A stretch of 64,000 bases of DNA from Nemertoderma westbladi (lineage: Eukaryota; Xenacoelomorpha; Nemertodermatida; Nemertodermatidae): the NCBI GenBank assembly GCA_032718475.1, contig JAUCBJ010007315.1:20306-84305 (forward strand). The letters are read 5' to 3'. The notes beneath the pieces are model-generated. The model had not been told where the DNA came from, did not search any database, and saw nothing but the letters and a program-made list of their open reading frames with translations. Position numbers and translations under genes: made by a program. Shown here piece by piece: positions 42,177 through 51,981 of this stretch; position 1 is the first letter of the stretch, and every line of letters begins with the position of its first letter.

Positions 42177-42615
42177 TACATATATTAATAACTTATATAA
42201 ACGAGAACAATAATTGCAAGTAATAAAACACCACCACCGTTATAAATAGTATCGATTATATGCGTGGGTGGGGTTTTTCACGAGCAATTATAGAAACCGC
42301 CACTCTTTAAAACCTAACATCAATAATAATTAATAAAATACATTATATAACGCGAACAATGAATTAATTTTGACATACTGACAGATATACCAACAACCAC
42401 ATACCAACATACCAACAAATAGACAGATAGACTAGTTTTATGTAAATATAAACCGACATCAGAAATGAAATTGACGCCCTTGACAACCTAAGACTATACC
42501 GATAAAACACGTTATATATAATACGAATAATGTTAATATCCGCGTTTATTTAAAAACTTAACGAGATCCCACCGGACAAACCTAAAACTGGCGCCAGAAA
42601 TGAAAAAATTAAATA
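42177..42615. promoter_or_regulatory. Intergenic region with repeated TATATAA / cgMgaacaat motif
   Basis: Similar elements at 42193 (cttatataaacgagaacaataa), 42350 (cattatataacgcgaacaatga) and 42510 (cgttatatataatacgaataatg). Spacing is about 155 bp. This is the longest gap within the gene block and lies between the TBP-like and the core-protein genes. Possible promoter repeats; no ORF. Confidence 0.35.
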
Positions 42616-43176
42616 TTAAATATTTCTACCTAAATGACTATCTAAATTACCAATAAAATTCAAAAACTTTGGAAAAAATACTCGAAATATCCCAGGTCTT
42701 GCCATACACACAACATTTCGCGTGTAAAAAACGCAAAATGTTATGATATTAGAACTAGTTTTACCCCGACAATAAAACTGCACAAGAATATTATTAAATA
42801 TCTCCGGTTCATATTTCACCTCCACATTATAATAATTATCTAAAAAATGAAACCCAACCGTTTTCATTAATTTGCTATAGTCTATGTCTAGATTGTTAAT
42901 AATATAAGTTTGGCTATTGATTGAAATAAAAGTTAGTTTATAATCAGTATGCTTATATATATACTTAATAATTTTTTTTATTTTAGGCGATTTACCGAGT
43001 ACAGTGACCTTACCGCTCGGGAAAAAGAGACACGTCCATCCGTAAATTTTGGCAATATATTGAAAAGGCTTTAAGATGAGTTTTCCATTTCGAATTCGTT
43101 TAGCCAGCACATCGAATGATATGCACCCATCAACCAACCTCAAACTTATATTACTGTTGACAACTCTAAAAGACAT
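42616..43176 (-). CDS. Polinton B TATA-binding-protein-like protein
   Basis: 186 residues, intact, starting 9 nt after polB. Two TBP half-repeats are visible. Lobe 1 (5-76): SFDVLAKRIRNGKLILKPFQ, then LFFPSGKVTVLGKS, paralleling TBP's '..ALRARNAEYNPKRF' and 'IFSSGKMVCTGAKS'. Lobe 2 (83-176): VKYEPEIFNNILVQF and TFCVFYTRNVVCMA, paralleling 'YEPELFPGLIYRM' and 'IFVSGKVVLTGA'. DNA-intercalating aromatic positions would be Y40/F52 and F127/F150. The loop after the first strand of lobe 1 is shorter than in TBP. No N-terminal extension. Likely binds TATA-like promoters of the element. TFIIB- and TFIIA-contact residues cannot be judged by eye. Confidence 0.8.
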   Translation of the reverse strand: MSFRVVNSNISLRLVDGCISFDVLAKRIRNGKLILKPFQYIAKIYGWTCLFFPSGKVTVLGKSPKIKKIIKYIYKHTDYKLTFISINSQTYIINNLDIDYSKLMKTVGFHFLDNYYNVEVKYEPEIFNNILVQFYCRGKTSSNIITFCVFYTRNVVCMARPGIFRVFFPKFLNFIGNLDSHLGRNI

Positions 43177-43185
43177 CGCAATCCG

Positions 43186-46100
43186 CTATTCTATAATGGG
43201 CGGCATATAAAGCTTAGGGGTGGGCGCTTTACGATCCAAATGTGTTTTATAATGGCCGTAAGGTAGACTTTCATTAGTCGATGTGTAGTACCTTTTATCT
43301 TCCCACAGTGTTAGCGATTTTTTTCTTTGTGAAACGGTGTATATTTTATGTAAATTAGATTGAAACCTTTGACTGTATTCGTAATGCTCGCTAACCTCGT
43401 TATATACTTTTAAATATGATTCGTGGGAGAGTTTCTTTTTTATAACCATTTTTCCTACGCCTTTAGCGGCACGTTTTGGAACTGCCCCCCCACGAAAGCT
43501 ATAACATTTTGGTCTAAGTAAAATAACCTGGTCAAACGGGATAGACTTCCCTTCATCCTTTAAATATCTATATTTCCCTTTCTGTTCTACTGTATACAAC
43601 GGATGCGTAATAGGGTAATTTGAACAGTCTAAAACTTTTTTTGATTGTAACGCAGATAAAAATTGGTGTTGGGATAAACCAACACACTGTAAAAAAAAAG
43701 AATCCGTGTCCCCACCTAACAAATTTATACTACAATTTAATTCGGCTTCCATGGGCTTTAACTTATCGTAGAAAAAAGTGTAGTAATCTAACTTTGACAA
43801 GTCCAACACAGCTTGGCCTAAAAAAATAGGTTTATGCAAACAAACCGCAGTTTTAGATAGGACGTGACCTGATAATGAATCAGTGAACATAATTAAATTT
43901 TCGTGATTCGGCTTGGATAATAATAAGTCACATTTCTCGATTGAATTACATAAGCGAAATGAGACACGGTCCCGTATATTCTCCATGCTTTTCCCGAAAA
44001 GCGCGTTATTTGTTCCTTTGTGAAACTTATCATAAAAGTCATTGCGCGCAATTTTTCTTTGCTGCGAGTTATATTCAATAAAATCCTTAAAAATGTAACC
44101 TTGCTTAAATCTAATATGTTTATGAACTTTAATCAAACGCATACCATGATGAATATAAAAGCGCAATAATTTTAGATGCACGCCGTACTCATACTTATCA
44201 AATTGGGTTAACATCAATTTTTTTGCTGGGCTATTGAAAATTTTATCGCCATTATAATGTCGCCAAAGACTTTTCATGTGTGGGCTGAGATACCTACTAT
44301 CGAGTTTAATATGCTCCGGTGCAAATGGAAGCTCAGCTGTGGCATCATGAATAGTCATTGGGTATTCAAGGTCTACAATTGCGAAGTATCCAAATATATC
44401 GTCAATTTCCAGACTCATGATATCGACACTATCAACATCCAACCATTCAAAGTCAGAATAAGGAAGTTTCTCCGACAAAGAACCGCTATATAAACTGTTG
44501 AAATCTAAATTATATAAATGAGCTTCAGGTTTATTAGGGTCGTATGTTTCTGTGCCTGGTATATTCGCATTTGCCATATGAAGGTTGGTGTAAGAAACTC
44601 CACCCCTAATGGAATTTTCGAATGTTAAATACATTTCATGGTCTGCAAGTAGACGAATATGTGACTTGGAAAATCTCAAAGCCGCGTCCCAACTAACCCC
44701 CGCCATCGTGTAATAGTTTGACACCTCAAGCGAATAATGTTTAGTACAATATGCGCGAAAATTTTCAAAAATATCGGCTAGCAACAACACGTCAAGATGT
44801 AAGTAAGCTACCAAATAATCAAAAAGTGTCTCACATTGAAATTGCTCCCACGAAAGATGAGCAAATGTATATTCTTCAGGGCTAATAGATGATAATGTTA
44901 ATTCACTGTAAAACTCTTTTGGATGCGGTAATTTAGTATCCTCCAATTTACTTAAGGAATCGACATATTCGTAAGGAAAAACTGACTTACGGCGTAAAAT
45001 TTCGTTGGTAACATTTGGATATAATTTTCTCATTTGCTTCACGGTGTGTGGAATAACGGTTGTTAAATCTGACACATCTTTTGTCAAAAACCCAGCCAAA
45101 GCAGAAAGGGAAAACCCCATAAACGCGAATGAATCAATAAACTGTATAGTTATTGATTTGCTGGTTGGGAGCCCTCTTACGTCCTTTTCCGGAATAGCAT
45201 AACCAAGAACGCTAAGTGCTTCTGACATTGGAATATCGATGCGGAGTGAGATATATCTTTCAGTATTTTTTGCGATGGTTTCAATGTTCCAATTTTTATA
45301 TTTACTACCGGCAAACCCTTTTTGTAAAATTAAATGTGAATCATAAAAAAAGAAATTGTGACAGACAACTGGGAATAGGTGACGTTTAACACTTAATTGT
45401 TTATTACAGGAAATACACGCCGCACCAATGAAAGCCCCGTTGTAATGGTTGTGATGCATCACACTTGGATTTATATCTTCCCGAAAAAATGATTTACAAT
45501 TAAAGCAATTTGTGGTACGCATATAAGCTTGGTATTGTGTGTGATCCAGGTGTTTGGGGTGGTGTGTGTTAAAAGTAGACCATTCATAACACTTAAATAA
45601 ATCAAAAACCAGACTATCAATAAAATTCTGTACCGAGTTATTATCGATATTTTGTCTAAATGTAGACAAAAAATAATTTGGGGAGTTAATTAATTCACCG
45701 TTGGGGACAATCAAATATGAAACAGCCGACGGGAGATGTTCGGCTATATAATTTTTATTTACATTATTTGCTGGGGCTAGTACCACTTCGAAATCCATAT
45801 ATACTATGAAGGGCGTACTGACAGACTTATAGTAATTAGTAAAACGTAAATTCAGTTTAGATGGCATCTCCTCTATTTGGCGCCCGCCTTGCCAACACCA
45901 TAATCTATGGCGTTCTAACGCATTTGGACTGTAGAAACCACGAATACACCGCTCACAACGATGACAATGATGGTTGCTATTGCCTTCTCTACTACCATTA
46001 AATAATCTATTTAAGTTAGAAACCCCGACGATGTGATTTGTTGTGGTTAAATTTTGGCGTTCAATAAGCAATAAATTTAGCAATCTTTTACCTTCAGCTT

Positions 46101-47256
46101 TTTTAGCGCTTGGTTGGCGTAAAAAGGAAATTTTTTCACTACTTCTATCAAAATACAATAAATTTATTAAATAATTTGGATTATTTTTTTCAAACTTTAG
46201 AATATTTAGTTTCCATGATAGGGTAGAGTCTAATTCGCTTAAATTAAAAAACCCTAAATACTGATTATAAGAACTTTGGCGTGAAACATGGCGCAGTGTG
46301 TGATCATCCGATATATGTTTTGAAAATTTTGCTGTCAGGACCGCCCACTTAAAACATTCACCTTCATTACACGGTACATTTATTATACAATGTTTATTTT
46401 TTAATTTTGTCGGGATTGATTGGTTGGCATCACCGCTATGTCCAAAACGATATACCGATCGCAAGTATGACGCAATAGTAAGTTTGATGCGCGATAGAGT
46501 TACAAGTTTCCAGCCGCTACCCCGCCTAATAAATTGCGATATTTTTTCACCGATATGGGAAATGACTGTGTAGTACCATTCGTCAAAATCCGAGCTATTT
46601 TCAATATAATTATCTGTGCCAATCGAAGTAAAATGGAATTCTTCTTGTAGAGTATAATTAGCATCATCGCGTTCCATTATCACCGAAGCAATTACCCACA
46701 CTTTATAAAACATATCAATAAAAGACGATGCCACCTCGTTAAAAGCGCGCGAAGCATATAACCCCATATAATTTAAATAATTCGACACATCCGGATACAT
46801 CTCATTAGATGACACATTATGGGTATATTCCTGAAGGCGTGATTCGTGACATGTTTTTGAGAGATGAAAACCTTCGTCGGGTGTATCTGAACTGTTTGTA
46901 ATGCTTACGGGCGAACCAACGTTGAGATCCGGTTGAAATGTCGGTTCTGATTGTTTTTGGTTATGTTTGCGTTTACGGGAATTGTAATGGTTTTGATGGC
47001 AACTATGTTTGATATATGAATCGAAGTTTTCAAAATCATCAGAGCATGTCGGGCAGGATAGCGTGTAACCGCAGTAGGTGTAATTCGGGCGAGACAACCC
47101 GCAACATCTATTACTGTGAAATATTGCTATTCTTTCAGAAGTAGTTCGGCAATTACAATTATCGCAAACATACCCATCGAAATGTGTGCGTAAATGCCGT
47201 AAATAATTTTTCTTAAGTATAGTACAACCGCAAAAAACGCAATTAATCTCAATCAT
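43186..47256 (-). CDS. polB: Polinton B protein-primed family B DNA polymerase
   Basis: 1356 residues, intact. N-terminal Cys/His zinc-finger-like repeats (CVFCGCTILKKNYLRHLRTH, then more to about 90). ExoI box YMDFEVV at about 487. An HNH-like Cx2C...HHNH...Cx2C cluster follows (CFNCKSFF, MHHNHYNG, CISCNKQL). Polymerase motif A LDFNSLYSG (about 918), motif B NNALFGKSMEN, motif C GGDTDSFF (about 1183). This is the large Polinton replicative polymerase. Terminal protein would be the primer, but it was not located. The A copy differs only by decay. Confidence 0.96.
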   Translation of the reverse strand: MIEINCVFCGCTILKKNYLRHLRTHFDGYVCDNCNCRTTSERIAIFHSNRCCGLSRPNYTYCGYTLSCPTCSDDFENFDSYIKHSCHQNHYNSRKRKHNQKQSEPTFQPDLNVGSPVSITNSSDTPDEGFHLSKTCHESRLQEYTHNVSSNEMYPDVSNYLNYMGLYASRAFNEVASSFIDMFYKVWVIASVIMERDDANYTLQEEFHFTSIGTDNYIENSSDFDEWYYTVISHIGEKISQFIRRGSGWKLVTLSRIKLTIASYLRSVYRFGHSGDANQSIPTKLKNKHCIINVPCNEGECFKWAVLTAKFSKHISDDHTLRHVSRQSSYNQYLGFFNLSELDSTLSWKLNILKFEKNNPNYLINLLYFDRSSEKISFLRQPSAKKAEGKRLLNLLLIERQNLTTTNHIVGVSNLNRLFNGSREGNSNHHCHRCERCIRGFYSPNALERHRLWCWQGGRQIEEMPSKLNLRFTNYYKSVSTPFIVYMDFEVVLAPANNVNKNYIAEHLPSAVSYLIVPNGELINSPNYFLSTFRQNIDNNSVQNFIDSLVFDLFKCYEWSTFNTHHPKHLDHTQYQAYMRTTNCFNCKSFFREDINPSVMHHNHYNGAFIGAACISCNKQLSVKRHLFPVVCHNFFFYDSHLILQKGFAGSKYKNWNIETIAKNTERYISLRIDIPMSEALSVLGYAIPEKDVRGLPTSKSITIQFIDSFAFMGFSLSALAGFLTKDVSDLTTVIPHTVKQMRKLYPNVTNEILRRKSVFPYEYVDSLSKLEDTKLPHPKEFYSELTLSSISPEEYTFAHLSWEQFQCETLFDYLVAYLHLDVLLLADIFENFRAYCTKHYSLEVSNYYTMAGVSWDAALRFSKSHIRLLADHEMYLTFENSIRGGVSYTNLHMANANIPGTETYDPNKPEAHLYNLDFNSLYSGSLSEKLPYSDFEWLDVDSVDIMSLEIDDIFGYFAIVDLEYPMTIHDATAELPFAPEHIKLDSRYLSPHMKSLWRHYNGDKIFNSPAKKLMLTQFDKYEYGVHLKLLRFYIHHGMRLIKVHKHIRFKQGYIFKDFIEYNSQQRKIARNDFYDKFHKGTNNALFGKSMENIRDRVSFRLCNSIEKCDLLLSKPNHENLIMFTDSLSGHVLSKTAVCLHKPIFLGQAVLDLSKLDYYTFFYDKLKPMEAELNCSINLLGGDTDSFFLQCVGLSQHQFLSALQSKKVLDCSNYPITHPLYTVEQKGKYRYLKDEGKSIPFDQVILLRPKCYSFRGGAVPKRAAKGVGKMVIKKKLSHESYLKVYNEVSEHYEYSQRFQSNLHKIYTVSQRKKSLTLWEDKRYYTSTNESLPYGHYKTHLDRKAPTPKLYMPPIIE

Positions 47257-47544
47257 TATAATTTATTACGATTATAATATATTTATTAACGTAGGTACAG
47301 AAAACATATTTACAATATGCCGATGAACGAGATGCGGCAGATTTTATGTAGATAAATATATCCAATACCCAGTCAACCAGCCACCCACACTAGAAAGCGT
47401 TTAACCAACCAAAATTTACTGAACTGACATTATCCTATTTCTATGCTCTATTAACTATGTTGTATAATCGCGTGTAAGAGTATTGAAATAGTATTGACAT
47501 GTGTCACCATCCGAGTTTGGTGTTATGCGTTTAATGTCACATAT

Positions 47545-48177
47545 TTAATATGCGCGGTAAAATGCCGAATTAATCTCTTCCCCATATGGCGTTAAATTCG
47601 TCGGTAAAACCCCAAAATAATCATCCGAATAAATATTAGAAACGTAGAGTATTGCCGCATTACATTGTTGGCATATAAGCTGACATATTTTATCGCCGGA
47701 TGTTACAACGTATTCCTTAGATGTGTTGTTAATCAATATAATTACAAGTTGATCTATATTACCGCGCGCGACGCTGGAATCGACCGCACATTCTGCAACA
47801 TCAACGCCAATTTTTGCCAAGCTAAAAGTCGGCGTAATTCTTCCAAAATAATTGGCGGGTAAATATATTTTAACACCCGTCTCAATTAACATCCGTGAGT
47901 GCGGCTCTATTGTTCTATTCACGGCGCTATATATGTCAATCCCAGCTGGGCTATATGAACCGCATACAGGTGCCCGAGCTGCTGGGCTTAACAATTCAAT
48001 TTTAATCGGAATAATTGAATTAGGACCGCGGTAACTATTTTCAGCTTGTATTATTGGAAACATTTTTTTATTATGCCGTATTTTACCTAAAAAAAGTCCT
48101 AAAAGAAAGGTAACAATGAATAATATATTTGAAAAAATGATCTTATCTATAGACACAAGCTGCCCCAGTATTGCCAT
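47545..48177 (-). CDS. dUTPase-fold protein with N-terminal membrane segment
   Basis: 210 residues. An N-terminal hydrophobic segment (about 13-31, IIFSNILFIVTFLLGLFLG) precedes a dUTPase core: motif I PAGIDIYSA (78-85), motif II GRITPTFSLA (112-121; usual form GRIAPRSGLA), motif III AVDSSVARGNI (131-141; usual Asp-x-Asp-Tyr lost), motif IV SGDKICQLI (160-168). The Gly-rich motif V is not seen. The fold is clear, but loss of the motif II Ser and the motif III Asp/Tyr suggests a non-catalytic or altered protein. Upstream neighbour of polB; absent from what remains of Polinton A. Confidence 0.78.
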   Translation of the reverse strand: MAILGQLVSIDKIIFSNILFIVTFLLGLFLGKIRHNKKMFPIIQAENSYRGPNSIIPIKIELLSPAARAPVCGSYSPAGIDIYSAVNRTIEPHSRMLIETGVKIYLPANYFGRITPTFSLAKIGVDVAECAVDSSVARGNIDQLVIILINNTSKEYVVTSGDKICQLICQQCNAAILYVSNIYSDDYFGVLPTNLTPYGEEINSAFYRAY

Positions 48178-48719
48178 GTTGCTTAATCAATAATATTTTG
48201 ACCAACGGGTATATTTATAATGTGATTACAGAAAAATATCTGTCGTGAGAGAAAGTTTGTGATCCCGGCATTAAATTAAATTCGCTCATGCTTAAAATTA
48301 TGAAACTTCTAAGAAGCTACACAGTTAATACAGTTGACGTCAATCAATTTAACCGTGAGTAATATTCTGTAGAAATTCTGGGGTGTGTCTATAGAAATTT
48401 CTATCGGCCGCATTAATCGCCGCTGCAAGCTGCCACCACTTACGTCAACCAATTTAAGCGTAAATAAATATTTCCCTTGAAATTTATAGGAAGTTTTTCA
48501 AAAAAATTCTCTCACGACAATAGCGATTAATCCGGTTGAATGGTTAAAATATACCCGTTTTCCCGATAGTCCATCATTATATTATAAATACGTCGTAAAA
48601 TAATTTTGTCATTCTGGTTAATTCATTCATTATTATCATATTTTTCGCACATTGTATAGCGCGATATTATTGTATTTTTACACTTAATTATTAATATTAA
48701 TATTTTGCAAAATTTGTTG

Positions 48720-50012
48720 ATGGAATCTGTGAAACCATCACAACCAAAAATGATGTCATTAAGCGGTAGCTCTACTGATAGTGTGCCCGCCCCATACGTA
48801 TCGGTGATTACAGGTAAGAGTGTGTGGGGCCTCGAGTGTTTGGGGGAAGGAATAGAAATAAAAGCATTTAACGGGAAATACGTTCGATTCAACCGTTGGG
48901 GTGATACCAAAGGACGCAACGTCGTACAAGAATCGGTAAGTCTTACTTACCAGAACATAAGATTCCTGTTTGACTTCCTCAATTATAATAAAATAGCCAT
49001 TGAATATTACAAGGAATACACCCGAGGCAATTTGCTTATAACACCGATAAATCATGCGTACTTACGCATTGGGAAAAACGGCGCATCAATTTTTATCTCA
49101 CGAAAAATTCTAGATTACTTACAAAGCTTCTACGGCAAAGTCGTTCTTTCCCGTATTGAACCAAAAAAGAAGGAAATTCATGATGAGAATTTTATGGAGT
49201 TCGAAGATTGTGGGTACATTGGATATATCTACGACTTTGAAGGGCAACGATTTGTCGGCGTTTGGGAAGCGGATGATATAGGTAGACAGCGAAAGGGTGT
49301 TATATATTACGATGGGTTGAATCTCAGAGCGGATGAATTCTGTTTGCTCGACTTTAACATAGATAAGAATGTTAACGAGAATATCGATGAGGTTAGTATG
49401 AGGTACACATCAACCGTTAACAAAAACGGGATATATTTGTCCCACAACTTCGACACCAAGGTTATTTTCATCCCTCGAAACAACGCAAATGTCGAGATAA
49501 TTAAGCAATTACAGAAGTACGCAGACCGTGATATTCCGTCTGGGTGTGAGTTTCTACCGATTAAAAAGTTAGTTGTTGAGGCTGCGATTGATGAATTAAC
49601 GGACGAGGAACTAATGAAAGTGGAAATGCCAAACAATGCTACTCAGCTGAAGACGTCCGAAGCAGTAAAAGTCACCGCTAAGAAAATAGGTGAGAAAAAA
49701 ATCTGGTTGCCCGCGATTGCAGAAAATGAACAGGTAGACAGCACTGAAAAAAAGAATGATTATAAGGATATTGATACCCTCGTTGGGGGTGTGAGCGCTC
49801 AGATGAAGATGAAAACACCTAAAGCCATGAAAGAACAAGCGCTTAAGCGAAAAATTGATCTCATCGTGAATAAAACACCTAGCTATGAGTATGAAGATAT
49901 CAGCAACTTTGAAGAGGACATCGTCAATGATACGGATGATGGTGAAGACATTTTCAATGAAATCGAGACTAATGGGCAACCTCAAATAAAGAAGAATAAA
50001 CATTCAGTGTGA
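48720..50012 (+). CDS. Right-end protein with PC4-like N-terminal pattern
   Basis: 430 residues from the ATG at 48720 (upstream codons 48705-48719 start with TTG). N-terminal block: FNGKYVRFNRWGD, then VSLTYQNIRFLFDFLN, resembling the strand-strand-helix pattern of PC4/ssDNA-binding coactivators (GKv.v.IR.y....GisLt..qw..L). A second similar block follows (YLRIGKNGASIFISRKILDYL). The conserved GYIYDFEGQRFVGVWE and YYDGLNLRADE match the decayed Polinton A gene. The C-terminal 150 residues are acidic/Lys-rich and disordered. Transcribed away from the main block, with tatattataaata at about 48578. PC4 likeness is tentative. Confidence 0.6.
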   Translation: MESVKPSQPKMMSLSGSSTDSVPAPYVSVITGKSVWGLECLGEGIEIKAFNGKYVRFNRWGDTKGRNVVQESVSLTYQNIRFLFDFLNYNKIAIEYYKEYTRGNLLITPINHAYLRIGKNGASIFISRKILDYLQSFYGKVVLSRIEPKKKEIHDENFMEFEDCGYIGYIYDFEGQRFVGVWEADDIGRQRKGVIYYDGLNLRADEFCLLDFNIDKNVNENIDEVSMRYTSTVNKNGIYLSHNFDTKVIFIPRNNANVEIIKQLQKYADRDIPSGCEFLPIKKLVVEAAIDELTDEELMKVEMPNNATQLKTSEAVKVTAKKIGEKKIWLPAIAENEQVDSTEKKNDYKDIDTLVGGVSAQMKMKTPKAMKEQALKRKIDLIVNKTPSYEYEDISNFEEDIVNDTDDGEDIFNEIETNGQPQIKKNKHSV

Positions 50013-50247
50013 ATCTTCGAGCGGTAGAAACTTTATTATATAAATAGACCATGTTCGTAGGCGGTGTCGCCACAACGAGTCGGGCACGGTTAAATTATTA
50101 TTATTATTTTGTGGTGGTAAATTATTTGTTGGTATAATGAATTATCGATTGAAATAAATATTATATAAATTTATTTATAGTATTATACATTATTATACAC
50201 ATATTTATATATTTATTACTTTATTTATTTATTTATTATACACGGAT

Positions 50248-50697
50248 ATGTTGGGGGAAAATGAACTTGTGGTGGATGAAGTAGATATGGATGTGGAGGA
50301 AGAGGTGGAAGAGGAGGAAGATGAGGATGTGGCGGCCGAAATAGCGAAGGAGAACGAAAAGATATTGGTGGCGATGTATGCGAGGGAGAAAGAAGAAGCG
50401 CGGTTGGAGAGGTTGTTAAATCCTAGAAACGAGTGGGAGGAGATAGAGAAGAAGCACTATTTGGAAGAAGAGGCGAGAAAGAACAGCGCGTGGGGGGAAG
50501 ATTGGACGTTGGAGATGGAGATGGAGGGGGATAGGAGAGCGCGGGAGGCAAAGAGATGTGCGCGGGAGAATGCGATGGAGGGGGAAATCGAAATGTTGCG
50601 GGGAATGTTGGGGATGTTGGGTGGTGGTGGTGAAGGCGATAATGTGGAGGATGAAGAAGAAGATTGGGTAGATGACGATAGCGGAATAAGTGGGTGA
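50248..50697 (+). CDS. Acidic right-end ORF of Polinton B, unknown
   Basis: 149 residues, very acidic at both ends (VEEEVEEEEDEDVAAEI; VEDEEEDWVDDD) with a Glu/Arg-rich, probably helical middle (REKEEARLERLL...) and a Gly run. Starts at an ATG after an AT-rich leader (tttatttatttattatacacgg). It could be a genuine accessory protein, but purine-rich repeats can also keep this frame open. No homologue in Polinton A. Confidence 0.45.
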   Translation: MLGENELVVDEVDMDVEEEVEEEEDEDVAAEIAKENEKILVAMYAREKEEARLERLLNPRNEWEEIEKKHYLEEEARKNSAWGEDWTLEMEMEGDRRAREAKRCARENAMEGEIEMLRGMLGMLGGGGEGDNVEDEEEDWVDDDSGISG

Positions 50698-50852
50698 GGT
50701 GGTGGAAGAAATTTTAAAATAGTAATGGTGATGGATTTAAGTATAATAATCAAATTTGTCGGTATAATGATAATATTATAAATACAATAACCTTACTTCG
50801 CCATAGCTCGCCCCACAACTCATTAATGGTGCCCATATGCTAAGGCTTCACT

Positions 50853-51367
50853 CGCTTCATGGCTCGCCCCATAAGTAGAATAATCAAATCATTAAAGACT
50901 TTTATTACTATATTGGTATATTGGGTTTTACCTATTACGGTTCAAGGTCAAACGCCAATCACTCACTTCATGGCTCGCCCCATAAGTCTGTGTTTATTTA
51001 CCTTTTTTAGTTGTTGCGTCATAACCTTACTTCGACGCTATCACTCACTTCATGGCTCGCCCCATAGGTGCAACCCACTTACTATATTGGGTTTTACCTA
51101 TCGCGGTTCAAGGTCAAACGCCAACCGGTAGACATGAATTAATTAAATTACTTCCGCCTGCGAACTGGCCTTATACCGCATATGTCACATATACACAGCG
51201 GTAACATATGTTACATATGCACAATGGTAACCATGGTAACCATAGTAAGTGGGTGGGGCAACAATAGTAATCATAGTAAGTGGGCGGGGCAAGAGCCGTT
51301 CGGCAAATTCTTTAACATGGTAGACTATGGCAGACGCTGTCCCAATCCGGCTGTTTAGCATACTACT
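50853..51367. repeat. Right terminal inverted repeat of Polinton B
   Basis: Reverse complement of 32735-33248, ending ...GGCTGTTTAGCATACTACT. The 90-codon ORF inside (50859-51131) is the mirrored copy of one at 32971-33243 and differs by one residue; it is more likely a by-product of the iterons than a gene. Confidence 0.93.
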
Positions 51368-51373
51368 ACAGTT
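51368..51373. repeat. Right target-site duplication of Polinton B (ACAGTT)
   Basis: Same six bases as 32729-32734, directly after the right inverted repeat. Confidence 0.85.
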
Positions 51374-51981
51374 AGTGAGTGTGAAAGAATGGCCATTATG
51401 AGTAATCTGTATTCATTTACACTGTAGCATCAGCATTGTTAATAAAAAGTCGTCCCATAAGTTTTAGGGCCTAGCAGTCGGCTGCACGGCCTGTCTTCTA
51501 CAGTAGTACAGTAGTAGGTCTTGACGAGTAGTTGTAGTACAGTAGTAGCCTCTTGAGGATATCCCTGACGCAGAATAAGGGGTAAATCTTTTCGACCTAC
51601 GCCTAGCTACGCGTAGTTCGCAACATTGGGTCATATATCACCAGTTTTAACATTAACTACGCGTAGGTCCTACGCGACCTACGCGTAGGTGCTACGTATA
51701 ACTACGCGTAGGTGCTACCCATAACTATGCCTATACGACGTTTATCATTAGTAGGCCTACGTATTCCAAGCGAGTCAGTACTAAAATAAGACAATACGGT
51801 ATGTTCAATAAACAACACTTCAACATTAATGCATCCTATACCTGTATACTCTATATAGAGGAATACGCTAAGACTACATATTCTTCACTTCATGCGTTGT
51901 GGGCGCTAAAATGTGTTACCGGTAAATAATGTTTAGAGTTCAAAAATAGTTTACAAAGGAAATAGGCCGGATGGTTCTCGG

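Larger units (their letters stand above)
32735..51367. mobile_element. Polinton B: complete Maverick/Polinton (adintovirus-like) element, 18.6 kb
   Basis: Bounded by inverted repeats (AGTAGTATGCTAAACAGCC at both ends) and ACAGTT duplications. From right to left on the minus strand it has dUTPase-fold, PolB, TBP-like, core protein, ATPase, unknown 153-aa, integrase, two structural-type proteins, VDFQ protein, pVI-like, MCP, protease. On the plus strand at the right end lie the PC4-like and an acidic ORF. All main genes are open. PolB + integrase + packaging ATPase + protease + capsid define the family and imply virion-forming potential. Confidence 0.93.
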
